From JBEKHT01 sp049511715 (lineage in GTDB: Bacteria; Chloroflexota; Anaerolineae; Anaerolineales; RBG-16-64-43): a DNA stretch of 64,000 nucleotides. The notes under the pieces are model-generated. The model had not been told where the DNA came from. It searched no databases and saw nothing but the letters and a program-made list of their open reading frames with translations. Where the stretch lies: the NCBI GenBank assembly GCA_049511715.1, contig JBEKXU010000009.1, forward strand, positions 62,001-126,000. The letters are read 5' to 3'. Shown here one piece after another: positions 44,014-53,621 of this stretch. A program made the position numbers and the translations under genes. Position 1 is the first letter of the stretch. Each line of letters opens with the position of its first letter.

Positions 44014-45030
44014 ATGGAAATCCTGGAAGAAGGCCAAGGACAGCTGGTGGGGTGGCACGACCCGGATGAGAACCGGGAATGGGTTCTTAGCCACAAACCT
44101 CGCGATCTACGCGACAAGCGCATGCCCGTTCATGAGGCCATCGCTCGCTTCCTGCAGGATGGCGATTACTTGGCGATCGGGGGATTCGGCCACATCCGCG
44201 TGCCTATGGCTCTGATCTATGAGATCATCCGCCAGAAAAAGCGGAACCTCATCCTGGCCGGGAAGACGGCCGTCCATGACGCCGATCTCATGATCGGGGC
44301 GGGCTGTGTGAATCGAGTCGAAGTGGCCTACACCTTTGGCCACGAGCTGAGGGGCTTGTCGCCAGCTGGCCGGCGCGCTGTGGAGACCGGCCAGTGCCAG
44401 GTGGTGTCGGAGATCTCGAATGCCGGATATCAATGGCGCTTTCTGGCTGGCATGATGGGGGTCCCTTTTGTTCCCGCTCGCGACCTGCTGGGCACAGATA
44501 CCCTGAAGAAGAGTGCCTGCAAGGTCGTTCAGGATCCGTGGAGCGGCAAGCCGGTGTGTCTGATCCCGGCGGCCTATCCGGATGTGGCCATGTTCCACGT
44601 GCCTCGCTGCGATATGTACGGCAATGCCCAGATTGACGGCATCCTGGTGATGGATTTTGAGCTGGCTCGGGCGGCACGGCGCGTGATCCTGACGACGGAG
44701 GAAATCGTGCCCACCGAGGTCATCCGCAGCAATCCCGGCCTGACCGTCATCCCCTTCTTCTTGGTGGACGCGGTCTGCGAGGTTCCCTTTGGAGCTCATC
44801 CGACCCTGATGCCCTACCGGTACTACTTTGATGAGGACCACATCGGGGAGTGGCTCAGTTCGGCCCGAACCCCCGAGGGGGCTGCCGCCTATCTCGACAA
44901 GTATGTTCATGGGGTGAAGGATTTCGACGAGTACCTTGACCTCATTGGAGGGACGCGACGCCTCACCTATCTGAAGCAAGTGGAAGAGATGCGCGCGCCG
45001 CTTTCCGCGCCCTGGCTGCGAAGGAAGTGA
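44014..45030 (+). CDS. CoA-transferase family I, subunit A (glutaconate CoA-transferase-like)
   Basis: Alpha subunit of a two-subunit CoA-transferase, 338 residues. GDYLAIGGFGHIRVPMALIYEIIRQKKRNLILAGKTAVHDADLMIGAG is the CoA-binding opening typical of GctA, followed by GVPFVPARDLLGTDTLKKSACKVVQDPWSG and VCLIPAAYPDVAMFHVPRCDMYGN. The first 30 residues are an extra charged segment. ATG with GGGAGAG upstream. The beta subunit follows after 9 bp. The acid substrate is not predictable; an acyl-CoA dehydrogenase 7 kb away is not obviously linked. Confidence 0.86.
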   Translation: MEILEEGQGQLVGWHDPDENREWVLSHKPRDLRDKRMPVHEAIARFLQDGDYLAIGGFGHIRVPMALIYEIIRQKKRNLILAGKTAVHDADLMIGAGCVNRVEVAYTFGHELRGLSPAGRRAVETGQCQVVSEISNAGYQWRFLAGMMGVPFVPARDLLGTDTLKKSACKVVQDPWSGKPVCLIPAAYPDVAMFHVPRCDMYGNAQIDGILVMDFELARAARRVILTTEEIVPTEVIRSNPGLTVIPFFLVDAVCEVPFGAHPTLMPYRYYFDEDHIGEWLSSARTPEGAAAYLDKYVHGVKDFDEYLDLIGGTRRLTYLKQVEEMRAPLSAPWLRRK

Positions 45031-45039
45031 GGGAACCCC

Positions 45040-45816
45040 ATGACAGACGAGTACGGGATACTTTCCCCAATGGAACTCATGGCCTGCGCGGCCGCTCACA
45101 CTCTGAGCGACGGCTGCTCGGTCCTGGTGGGCACCGGCCTGCCGATGATCGCCGCGATTCTGGCCCAGAGGACTCACGCCAAGAATCTTCTTATCATCTT
45201 TGAAGCAGGAGGCATTGGGCCCCAGATTCCCATGCTCCCTATCTCGGTTGGGGATTCCCGCACTTTCTACCGCGCTGTGGCCGCTTCCAGCATGCACAGC
45301 GTGATGAGCGCCTGCCAGTCTGGCTATGTCGACTTTGGGTTTCTCGGGGCGGCAATGATGGACCCCTTTGGGAATCTGAACACGACGGTGATCGGGGAGT
45401 GGGAGCATCCCCAGGTGCGTCTTCCCGGCAGCGGAGGGGCGAACGATGTTGGCTCGCTCTGCCAGCGGACGGTCATCATTATTCGCCAGGATGCCCGGCG
45501 ATTTGTCGAGAAGGTCGATTTCATTACCACACCCGGGTACCTGGACGGCCCCGGGGCCCGGGAACGAGTCGGCTTGCCCAAGGGTACCGGACCCTTCCGG
45601 GTAATCACGCAATTGGCCGTGTATGACTTTGACGAACAGACCAAGCGCCTCCGGTTGCTGGCGATTCACCCGGGCGTCACCGTGGAACAAGTCCAGGAGA
45701 ACTCCTCCTTCGAGATCCTCATCCCGGCGGAGGTGAGGGTTTCCGAGCCCCCCAGCCTGGAGGAGCGGCGACTCCTCAGGGAGATCGATCCCCTCGGCAT
45801 GGTGATCGGGAAGTAG
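45040..45816 (+). CDS. CoA-transferase family I, subunit B
   Basis: Beta subunit of 258 residues carrying the catalytic glutamate: IFEAGGIGPQ, Glu55, which forms the glutamyl-CoA thioester in GctB-type enzymes. PMELMACAAAHTLSDGCSVLVGTGLPMIAAILAQ and GYVDFGFLGAAMMDPFGNLNTTVIGEW are family features, as is GSGGANDVGSLCQRTVIII. Starts 9 bp behind subunit A with its own GAGGGAACCCC leader, so the two are cotranscribed. Confidence 0.88.
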   Translation: MTDEYGILSPMELMACAAAHTLSDGCSVLVGTGLPMIAAILAQRTHAKNLLIIFEAGGIGPQIPMLPISVGDSRTFYRAVAASSMHSVMSACQSGYVDFGFLGAAMMDPFGNLNTTVIGEWEHPQVRLPGSGGANDVGSLCQRTVIIIRQDARRFVEKVDFITTPGYLDGPGARERVGLPKGTGPFRVITQLAVYDFDEQTKRLRLLAIHPGVTVEQVQENSSFEILIPAEVRVSEPPSLEERRLLREIDPLGMVIGK

Positions 45817-47248
45817 TGCCCTGCTGGGCCCTCCCCGGAATAAGGTTTTGGTCCTGACCCGTGAGAACAACGGCCATCCCTACAATCCAGCTTGGCCTGC
45901 CCCTTCTTTGGGATTGAAGCGCCCAAGAGTTGCTCGAGGGAGCCCTTGAGTTTTGCACCCGACTTTTGGTGCAACTGCGGAGGGAGCCGGGGTGCTGGAT
46001 GCCTCGGGAGGGGTCAGCGGGCTGGACTATCCTGCCAACGTGAAAGTTGGGTGCCACAGGGTGCCCCCGAACCACTTCTCCGCCAGTTTCGGTTGGGTAC
46101 AGGGCACGGTCGGCGCAGCCGACCTCTGGTCTTGGATCTCAGAGAACGTTGGAGACGGCCTCTGGTCGAGCCCTGATCCTGTGAGTTCGCCCCTGGTGAC
46201 TGGGCAACCTCAGTCGCCTTGACAAGGCTTGGGCAGCATATTTTGGGTGAAAGCTGTCGTATTGCGAATACCTTTGTTCTCGCGGCCGGGGCGGGGAAGG
46301 CGGAGACCCGAACGAAAGGTGATTTCGTGAATGTCTCAAGCGAGGGCTTGCTTGTTGCGCTGGACCCGAAAGCCCGATTCTCTTGTACGGCAATCTTCTG
46401 CAAAGTTGACTTCCTCGACGGGGTGGCTGGGGCCCTGGAAAGGGCGTCCGTGCGGGGAATGAAGAGGATTCCTGACTTCGCGAGTATGGAGTCGTAAATG
46501 TGACTATAATATGTGAGGGTGTATACGGTTAGGATATCACTGGGCCAATTTAGCAATTTCTTCATCTCGGGGTCGGGCGAACGGAGGCTGCAAGGTCGAA
46601 GGGACTTCTGGCAAGTGCCAGGTGGCAAGGTTTCTGGAAGCTGTCGAATGGGGGTGCCCTGGAGCGGTCCGAAGCCGTGATTACGCGCTCGGGGCTCCTG
46701 AGGCTGGGCTACCAGAATCAAGAGAAAGCTCTTGGACACCGGTCCTGAGTCGGTGCTTGGCGCTTGGAGATTGGCCCGGGGGGGAGCGGGTAGCGGTCGG
46801 TCGGGGTTGCGTTTTATGAGCAATAGATTAACAATGGAAGTTTGAGGGGTCCAGGGTAGTCATCAAGTCCTAGCGGGTTGTGCGAAGCGGGAATCGCCCT
46901 GGTTCTCAGAAGATCACGCAAGTGGCTGCAAGAAGACTGCCTGCACGCGCCAGGGCAGGCATCGGAGTCCTTTCTAGCCGAAGCTTTTGCATGGGGCGAG
47001 TTGCCCGAGGAGCCTGCCTTACTCCCGCGCCAAGGGGCGTCGCACCACGAGAAGATCCCGCTAGGGGCTCAGGCTGGACATGATTCTTGGAGGCGAGGAG
47101 GTGATGCCGAAGTATTGGATGAGAAGCGCGTAAGGCTTGCAAGGGGCGCGGATGGAACCGGCGGATCCTGCCGAGCGAATGACAAGGGATCATCCGAACC
47201 CACCGTGGTTGTCTTAAAAGCGTTTCTAACCAGTAGGAGATAAAAGAG
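45817..47248 (+). other. Large gene-free interval before the xylose-type transporter
   Basis: About 1430 bp with no supportable gene. AT-richer spots: TATAAT at 46505-46510 followed by GTATAC, and a TTGACA near 46218 without a matching -10. No regulator gene, tRNA or repeat recognised. The last 20 bp hold AGGAGATAAAAG, the ribosome site of the binding protein. Confidence 0.4.
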
Positions 47249-48424
47249 ATGTCACCCAGAAACCGCACATCTGTTGTCCTATGCACTTTGGCCGTCTTGA
47301 TGCTAGTGCTGGGCGCCTGTGCGCCGGCGGCCACACCCGCTCCGGCTCCGACCAGTGCGCCGGCGGCCACAATGGCCCCGGCGGCCACAATGGCTCCGGC
47401 TCCGACCACTGCGCCAGCATCGGGCGGTAAGATTGCCTTGCTTCTCCCCGAGACCAAGACGACACGGTACGAAGCCGCGGATCGCCCTGACTTTGTCGCC
47501 AAGTTCATGTCCCTGTGTCCCACTTGTACCATCATCTACGATAACGCTAACCAGGATGCCAATGCGCAGGCCTCTCAGCTCGAGGCCGCTCTGACCGATG
47601 GCGCCAAGGTCGTCGTCTTGGACCCGGTCGACTCGGCGGCAGCGGGAGCACTAGCGGACAAGGCCAAGGCTCAAGGCGTCCCGGTCATTGCGTACGACCG
47701 CCTGATTCTGAACTCCACCGGTGTCAACTACTACATTTCCTTCGACAATGTAAAGGTGGGCCAACTTCAGGCCCAGAATTTGATAGACGCCCTCAATGCG
47801 GAGGGGAAGACCAATCCCACGATCGTCATGATTAACGGCTCGCCGACGGACAACAACGCCAAGCTCTTCAAGCAGGGTGCCCATAGCGTTTTTGATCCGC
47901 TGGTGGCGGCCGGCAAGCTGACGATCGCCAAGGAATATGACACTCCGGATTGGAGCCCGGACGAGGCCCAGACCGAGATGCAACAGGCGCTCACGGCCCT
48001 GAGCAACAAGGTTGACGGCGTCTATTGCGCCAATGACGGCACAGCAGGTGGTGCCATTGCGGCGATGAAGACGGCTGGCCTCAGCCCGCTTCCGCCATCA
48101 ACCGGTCAGGATGCGGAACTGGCTGGCATTCAGCGCATTCTGGTGGGGGACCAGTACATGACCGTGTACAAGGCGATCAAGCCGGAGGCCGAAGCTGCGG
48201 CGGAGCTGGCTTATGATCTGCTGAGCAACACCACCGTGCCCTCCTCCATGGTCACGGGCACAACCCCCAACAGCGTGATGAGCGTTCCCTCCGTTCTGCT
48301 CGTCCCCGTGGCGGTGACCAAGGCCAATGTTGAAACCACGGTCGTGGCAGACGGTTTCTATACCGTGAGCCAGATCTGCACGTCCGACTTCGCGGCCGCC
48401 TGCACGGCAAACGGTGTGAAGTAG
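47249..48424 (+). CDS. xylF: Xylose-type sugar ABC transporter, substrate-binding lipoprotein
   Basis: Periplasmic-binding-protein (Peripla_BP_4) lipoprotein of 391 residues. Lipobox LGAC (Cys24), then an Ala/Pro/Thr linker made of repeated APAATM units, then the domain KIALLLPETKTTRYEAADRPDF...YDNANQDANAQASQLEAALTDGAKVVVLDPVDS...IAYDRLILNS...YYISFDNVKVG, which resembles D-xylose-binding XylF most closely. First gene of a three-gene importer. Sugar identity is inferred from similarity; other pentoses are possible. Confidence 0.85.
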   Translation: MSPRNRTSVVLCTLAVLMLVLGACAPAATPAPAPTSAPAATMAPAATMAPAPTTAPASGGKIALLLPETKTTRYEAADRPDFVAKFMSLCPTCTIIYDNANQDANAQASQLEAALTDGAKVVVLDPVDSAAAGALADKAKAQGVPVIAYDRLILNSTGVNYYISFDNVKVGQLQAQNLIDALNAEGKTNPTIVMINGSPTDNNAKLFKQGAHSVFDPLVAAGKLTIAKEYDTPDWSPDEAQTEMQQALTALSNKVDGVYCANDGTAGGAIAAMKTAGLSPLPPSTGQDAELAGIQRILVGDQYMTVYKAIKPEAEAAAELAYDLLSNTTVPSSMVTGTTPNSVMSVPSVLLVPVAVTKANVETTVVADGFYTVSQICTSDFAAACTANGVK

Positions 48425-48452
48425 TAAGATTCGACTCTGACAGAAGCGGTAG

Positions 48453-48488
48453 CCAGAAGCAACTGGGGCAAGCCCCAGTTGCTTCTGG
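48453..48488 (+). other. Perfect 17-bp hairpin between binding-protein and ATPase genes
   Basis: CCAGAAGCAACTGGGGC, two bases, then its exact complement. No T run, so not a classical terminator. Likely protects the upstream message or reduces downstream expression, as known for hairpins behind binding-protein genes. Confidence 0.85.
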
Positions 48489-48509
48489 GAACGGTGCAGG
48501 AGGCGGAGG

Positions 48510-49310
48510 ATGGCATCCGAGAGAAAGCCCATCTTGGAAGCGCGTGGCATCAGCAAACGCTTCGGGGCAGTGCAGGCCTTGGAGGATGTCGATTTTGAGG
48601 TTTACCCGGGGGACGTCGTCGGCCTGGTGGGCGATAATGGCGCCGGCAAGTCCACCCTGATTAAGGTGATTGCCGGCGTCTATCACGGGGACGAGGGCCG
48701 GATCTTCTTTGAGGGACGGGAAGTCAATGTGAGCGGTCCCGGGGACGCTACCGCGCTCGGGATCGAGACCGTCTACCAGGACCTGGCCCTATGTGACAAC
48801 CTGGATGTGTCGGCGAACCTTTTCCTGGGGCGCGAGAGGACTCGCTCGATCATCCCCCACCTGCTGCAGGTCATCGACGAAACCGCCATGGAGCACGAGG
48901 CCGAGCGGATCGTGGGTGAGCTGCACGTTGTGATTCCGTCCGTCAGGTCCAAGGTGGCCACTCTTTCGGGCGGCCAGCGGCAGTCCGCCGCGGTCTCGCG
49001 GGCAGTCATGTGGAACTCCAAGGTCGTGATCCTGGACGAGCCAACCGCCGCCCTCGGCGTGGAGCAGACGCGGCAGGTCAAGGACCTGATCCGCCGACTC
49101 CGGGACCGCGGCCTGGGAGTGGTCGTGATCAGCCATAATCTGGCCGATGTATTCGATGTCTGCGATCGGATTATCGTCCTTCGTCTCGGCCGGCGGGTGT
49201 CAACCTTTGACACCCATGCGACGAATGCCGAGCATGTGGTGGCGGCCATCACCGGAGCGGAGTTCGGCCCGACAGACGTCGGAAAACCCGAGGGCCGCGA
49301 GGCCGTGTAG
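48510..49310 (+). CDS. xylG: Sugar ABC transporter, single-domain ATP-binding protein
   Basis: ATPase of 266 residues with Walker A GDNGAGKST, Q-loop VYQDLALC, signature LSGGQRQSAAVSRA, Walker B VVILDEPTAALG and switch SHN. XylG/RbsA proteins of E. coli are double-domain (about 500 residues); this one is a half-size version, complete in itself, as also seen in other phyla. ATG with GGAGGCGGAGG upstream. It lies between xylF-like and permease genes. Confidence 0.88.
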   Translation: MASERKPILEARGISKRFGAVQALEDVDFEVYPGDVVGLVGDNGAGKSTLIKVIAGVYHGDEGRIFFEGREVNVSGPGDATALGIETVYQDLALCDNLDVSANLFLGRERTRSIIPHLLQVIDETAMEHEAERIVGELHVVIPSVRSKVATLSGGQRQSAAVSRAVMWNSKVVILDEPTAALGVEQTRQVKDLIRRLRDRGLGVVVISHNLADVFDVCDRIIVLRLGRRVSTFDTHATNAEHVVAAITGAEFGPTDVGKPEGREAV

Positions 49311-49337
49311 GGCGCGTTGCGCCCCAGGACATCTCCA

Positions 49338-50594
49338 ATGAAGTCTGCCAACAAGGAATCCCCAAGTCAGGCCGCCATTCCCGCAGGGTCGGGGGAGCAG
49401 CCAGCCTCGCTCATCGCCCGGCTGACCGGGTCTCTGGCCGAGGTGGACATCGGCTCGTTCCCTGTGATTCTCGGACTCATCCTGATTGCCATCGTCTTCC
49501 AGATCGCAAATTCCCATTTCCTCAGCCCGCTCAATCTGGCCAACCTGATGGTCCAGATCTGCTCGGTGGGGACCATGTCGGTCGGCGTCGTGCTCGTGCT
49601 CCTGATTGGGGAAATCGATCTTTCGATCGGCGCGGTGAGCGGCTTTTGCGGGAGCGTCATGGCCGTCCTGTCGGTCAAGAGCGGAATGCCCGCGCCGGTG
49701 GCGATCGGAGCGGGGGTCCTGACCGGGGTGGTGATCGGGCTATTCCAGGGATTCTGGATTGCCAAGATGCACGTGCCGTCCTTTGTGGTCACTCTGGCCG
49801 GCTTTTTGGGATGGCAAGGGGCCTTGCTGTACACCCTGGGGAGCACTGGAACGGTGGATCTGGCCGATCCGTGGCTCATCGGGCTGGTCAACGCCCGCCT
49901 CCCGGTGTGGCTGGGTTGGCTGGTCGCAGTTCTCTTCATCGCGGTGTATGTCTTTTCCGGCCTTAGCGACCAGCGCCGGCGGATTCGCGCCGGCCTGAAG
50001 ACGACCTCTTCCAACTGGATGATCGCCCGCCTGGCTCTGGTCGCCGCGGGGGTTTTGGCCGCGGTCGGAATCATGAATGTGGACCGCAGCTTCACCAGGG
50101 TTCCCATACAGGGTGTCCCGCTGGGAGTCTTGGTTTTCTTGGGCTTTATTATCCTGTTCGATTTCATTACCCGCCAGACACGATTCGGTCGCTCCATCTT
50201 TGCGGTGGGCGGAAACCCGGAGGCTGCCCGTCGAGCTGGGATCAACGTGGACCGCATTCGCATCCTGGTCTTCACCTTGGCCTCGACCTTGGCTGCTTGT
50301 GGGGGGATCCTGGCCGGGTCCCGCTTGCTGGCCGTCAATCAGTCTTCCGGTGGTGGTGATATCCTGCTCGATTCCATCGCGGCTGCCGTGATCGGAGGGA
50401 CCAGCCTGTTTGGGGGAAGGGGGACTACTTGGGCGGCCCTGCTCGGCGCTCTGGTCATCGGCTCGATTTCCAACGGGATGGACCTGCTTGCCCTTTCCTC
50501 TTACATCAAGTTCATGGTGACCGGCGTGGTGCTGTTGTTGGCTGTAACCCTGGATGCCTATGCTCGCTCGCAACGGGAAAAGAGCGGGCGCTGA
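49338..50594 (+). CDS. xylH: Sugar ABC transporter, permease
   Basis: Branched (BPD_transp_2 family) permease of 418 residues with ten or more membrane helices. Family features: LIGEIDLSIGAVSGFCGSVMAV, GFLGWQGALL, the cytoplasmic coupling loop GGNPEAARRAGINVDRIRILVF, and IAAAVIGGTSLFGGRGT. The N-terminus has about 35 polar residues before the first helix. It starts 27 bp after the ATPase gene. A single permease implies a homodimer. XylH is assigned by similarity and context. Confidence 0.87.
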   Translation: MKSANKESPSQAAIPAGSGEQPASLIARLTGSLAEVDIGSFPVILGLILIAIVFQIANSHFLSPLNLANLMVQICSVGTMSVGVVLVLLIGEIDLSIGAVSGFCGSVMAVLSVKSGMPAPVAIGAGVLTGVVIGLFQGFWIAKMHVPSFVVTLAGFLGWQGALLYTLGSTGTVDLADPWLIGLVNARLPVWLGWLVAVLFIAVYVFSGLSDQRRRIRAGLKTTSSNWMIARLALVAAGVLAAVGIMNVDRSFTRVPIQGVPLGVLVFLGFIILFDFITRQTRFGRSIFAVGGNPEAARRAGINVDRIRILVFTLASTLAACGGILAGSRLLAVNQSSGGGDILLDSIAAAVIGGTSLFGGRGTTWAALLGALVIGSISNGMDLLALSSYIKFMVTGVVLLLAVTLDAYARSQREKSGR

Positions 50595-50897
50595 TCAGTT
50601 CGGTCCAGGGGAAGAGCGACAGAAGCATGGGGCACCATTGGCTGCCTTGCGCAGGATGGGACCGATGCCGGTCGGCCGTTTCTTGTGGCTGGGCTTGCTT
50701 TGCCGTGACGAACCTCGGGCTCTGTGGCTCAGCGGCATAGAGGGTGCGGGACCTGACCTACACAAGCGTGGGTTTGGTCTTACCAAACGGGGGCGCATCA
50801 CTCCCGGTGTCTCATGCTTACCGCTTCGCATGCCTCCCTCTCCCTGTGACATTCAACATATGACGGGCTCCGGCCAGGACCTATTGAGGATTGCATA
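50595..50897 (+). other. Gene-free interval left of the insertion sequence
   Basis: About 300 bp after the permease gene. Nothing recognised. Confidence 0.35.
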
Positions 50898-51970
50898 ATA
50901 TAGGTACACTAATCGAGTAGGCGCGCTTGCTCCCAAAAGGCTGTGATGAGTGTTGGGCGTCGGCGCATCCGCCGGAGAGCTGCCCGGGCATGATAGCCAA
51001 GTGCTGCGTAGTCCCGCGGACAAAGGTTCGGGAGTTCATGGTTCTTCCAATGCCCCCACAAGAACTCTACTGGGTTCAACTCGGGCGCATAGGCCGGGAG
51101 CCACTCGATCGCAATCCGACCCGTCTGCTGCTCGAGGTATTCCCTCACCAGGTGACTGCGATGACATGGCAAACCGTCCCAGACGATCATCACCTTGCCT
51201 CGCAAGTGGCGAGAAAGGTGCTTGAGGAAGTCGACCACTTGTGGCCCCCGCACCGCCCCAGGGTAGAGCCGGAAGTAGAAATTCCAGAAGGTGATGCCTG
51301 CGATGGCCGAGAGCGTTTTCCAATTGAAGTGATATTGGAGAACCGGCGTGTGGCCCCTCGGTGCCCAGGTTCGCACCCGATTCGGCCGTTCGCTGAGCCC
51401 GCTCTCGTCGATAAAGACTATGGTTTTGCCTTGGCGCGCCGCGTTTTTTTTAGCAACGGCCAGCGCTCATCCTTCCAGCGTTGGATGGCTTTCTCATCCC
51501 GTTCCAGCGCTCGCCCGCTCGGCCGTTGCGCAGTCCACCCCATTTGCCTCAGAATGCGCCAGACATGACTCGGGTGGTAATGGACCCCACACTCTCGCTC
51601 GATCAACTTCCCTACGCGTTGGGCGGTCCACAACCCGGTCACGTACCCCTGGGCTTCCGGGCCCTGTTTCAGCTTCCGCTCGATGCGCCGCAGATCGGCC
51701 GAACTCAGGCGAGGCTTGCGACCCGAACGTCCCGCCTTCTTCAGACTGGCCAGGCCTCCTGTGGCCAGCTGTTTGGCCCAGCGGCTCACCGACTGCCGAT
51801 GAACTCCAACTCTCCGGGCGACTTCCGACTGTCTCACTCCCTGACGCAGGAGCCGCGCAGCCTGCAGTCGTCTCTGCTCCAGGACTTCCAACACTTCCGC
51901 GTCCCGCTTGACTCCTCGTGGGTTTCCCATGAGCCCACTTTACCACAAAAACGACCAAATGTCACTACAT
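50898..51970 (-). mobile_element. IS630-family insertion sequence
   Basis: About 1073 bp bounded by TA on both sides (50896-50897 and 51971-51972), the expected target duplication of this family. Imperfect terminal repeats ATATAGGTACACT and, on the other strand, ATGTAGTGACATT match at 9 of 13 positions. It carries one transposase split over two frames. It appears complete and lies between the xyl operon and the acyl-CoA dehydrogenase gene, interrupting no visible gene. Confidence 0.88.
50909..51930 (-). CDS. IS630-family transposase, two frames joined by a -1 frameshift
   Basis: Frame A (51418-51930, 170 residues) is the DNA-binding half: EVARRVGVHRQSVSRWAKQL helix-turn-helix and ECGVHYHPSHVWRILRQMGW. 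Frame B holds the DDE domain: FIDESG (Asp), VWDGLPCHRS (Asp), PAYAPELNPVEFLW (Glu). Eight A's (51444-51451 on the minus strand, read CTA AAA AAA ACG) lie where the frames meet; shifting by -1 gives KKNAARQGKTIVFIDESG, the canonical family sequence. Frame A alone stops at TAG 51418. Programmed frameshifting is likely; an indel in the A run is the alternative. ATG at 51930. Confidence 0.88.
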
Positions 51971-52260
51971 TACGAGGAACTCAGTAGAATAGGGAGTGGC
52001 CATACTACGCGCCTTTCTCGGTCTTCTCGTCTCTGGCAATGTCCCTCAGGTCTCTCAACAACAAGAAGAGGAGAAAGGGGATGGCCTCGGGGTGGCGCGA
52101 GCGCGGCAGGCCCGGCAAACGACTCAGCCGCGCCCTGAGTCCGGACGCTGGGCCTGCGCCAGGAGATGCGGGGAGCCGCATCCCATCGGGGCAAGAATGG
52201 TCTAGCGAGAGAGGGCTCCTTCCTCTTCCATTCCCCAGCGACCGATCAAACGAGGATGCC

Positions 52261-53406
52261 ATGGATTTCGAACTCAGCGACGAGCAACGGATGTGGCGAG
52301 AGACGATCCGGGATTTCTGCGATAAGGAGGTCAGCCCGCGGGCAAGGCAAGTGGACGAAACGGGCGAGTTCAACTGGGAAGCGGTCCATAAGATGGGGCC
52401 GCTGGGGCTGCTGGGCCTGAACATCCCGGAGGAATTTGGCGGGCCCGGCGTGGACGCGATTTGCGCAGCCATCGCCGTCGAAGAGCTCGGCCGGGCTTGC
52501 GGCAGTACCGCCCTGGCGATTGCAGCGCACAACAGCCTCGGATGCGGTCCCCTGGCCTTGTTCGGCACGCAGGCGCAAAAAAAGCGCTGGTTGCCGCGAC
52601 TCGCCCGTGGAGAGGGGAGGCTCGCTGCCCTGGCGCTGACGGAGCCCGGGGCAGGATCCGATCTTCTTGGAGGCGTGCAGACCCGAGCGCGGCGTGAGGG
52701 CGATGGATGGGTCATCCGCGGGTCGAAGATGTGGTGCACCAATGCCAGTGTTGCCGACCTCATCGTCACGCTGGTTCGGACGGATCCGGGCGGGGGTTCG
52801 CATTCGCTGAGTATGATCGTTGTCCCCACGGAAGTGCCGGGATTGACGATTGGTCCCGCCGAGAAGAAGATGGGGCTACATGGTTCTCCCACCCACGCGG
52901 TGACGTACGAGGACGTTCGGGTACCGGTCGATTATCTGTTGGGCGAGGAGGGCCATGGCCTGCAGATGGCCCTGGCGATCCTGGACGGCGGGCGGATCGG
53001 GATCGGCGCGCTGGCTGTCGGTCTGGCTCAGGCAGCTTTTGAACAAGCGATCCGCTATGCCAAGGAGCGGAGCACCTTTGGAGTGCCGATCAGTTCCCAT
53101 CAAGCCATCCAGTGGATGCTCGCCGATGCGGCCACGGAGATTGAAGCTGCCCGAGGAATGATCCTGCGCGCGGCTTGGTTCAAGCAAACGGGAAAGCCGT
53201 TCACCTTGCAGGCGGCGATGGCCAAGCTCTTCGCGACGGAAATGGCTGAGCGGGTTTGTCGAAACGCTATTCAGGTGCACGGAGGCTACGGGTACTCGGC
53301 AGAGTACCCCGTAGAGCGCATCTACCGCGATGCGCGCCTGATGACGATCGGGGAAGGCACCAGCGAGGTCCAGCGCATGGTGATTGCCAAGCGCATCCTG
53401 GCCTAG
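52261..53406 (+). CDS. Acyl-CoA dehydrogenase
   Basis: FAD enzyme that introduces the alpha-beta double bond in acyl-CoA; 381 residues, the usual size. LTEPGAGSDL (FAD/substrate region), SKMWCTNASVADLIVTLVRTD, the FAD-binding RSTFGVPISSHQAIQWMLADAATEIEAAR and the C-terminal VHGGYGYSAEYPVERIYRDARLMTIGEGTSEVQRMVIAK with the expected catalytic Glu in GEGTSE. The ATG follows ACGAGGATGCC. It stands alone. Chain-length or branched-chain preference is not predictable. Confidence 0.94.
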   Translation: MDFELSDEQRMWRETIRDFCDKEVSPRARQVDETGEFNWEAVHKMGPLGLLGLNIPEEFGGPGVDAICAAIAVEELGRACGSTALAIAAHNSLGCGPLALFGTQAQKKRWLPRLARGEGRLAALALTEPGAGSDLLGGVQTRARREGDGWVIRGSKMWCTNASVADLIVTLVRTDPGGGSHSLSMIVVPTEVPGLTIGPAEKKMGLHGSPTHAVTYEDVRVPVDYLLGEEGHGLQMALAILDGGRIGIGALAVGLAQAAFEQAIRYAKERSTFGVPISSHQAIQWMLADAATEIEAARGMILRAAWFKQTGKPFTLQAAMAKLFATEMAERVCRNAIQVHGGYGYSAEYPVERIYRDARLMTIGEGTSEVQRMVIAKRILA

Positions 53407-53621
53407 AGGGCTTCGCCGGGGCGTTGAGGACCCACGCTGGCCTCCGGGGCCGTCCGGCGACAAGCTGGGGGCTCTCGTCAGCCAGACGGAGGCCGCCCAT
53501 CGAGAGCTGAGGCTTCCAGCGAAGGAGACTTGACAGCCCGGAAAAGGCTCAAGGAAGGGCAGCTGCGCCAGTCGTTCCGAGCTACCGTTCTTCCTCTATC
53601 CGGCCGAACTCTCCCCTCGGC

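Noticed and set aside
44107..45870. 587-codon minus-strand open frame
   Set aside because: Exactly antisense to the two CoA-transferase genes, whose motifs are intact; long antisense frames are common in GC-rich DNA.
46218..46245. TTGACA as a promoter
   Set aside because: No acceptable -10 at 16-18 bp and no gene directly downstream.
46014..46823. 269-codon minus-strand frame in the interval before xylF
   Set aside because: Arg/Pro/Ser-rich, no domain, no ribosome site.
49367..50338. 323-codon minus-strand open frame rich in Arg/Pro/Thr
   Set aside because: Shadow of the sugar permease gene; composition is what the opposite strand of membrane helices gives.
52039..52260. In-frame 74-codon extension of the acyl-CoA dehydrogenase
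   Set aside because: Low-complexity Arg/Ser/Pro sequence; the ATG at 52261 gives the normal family N-terminus with a ribosome site.
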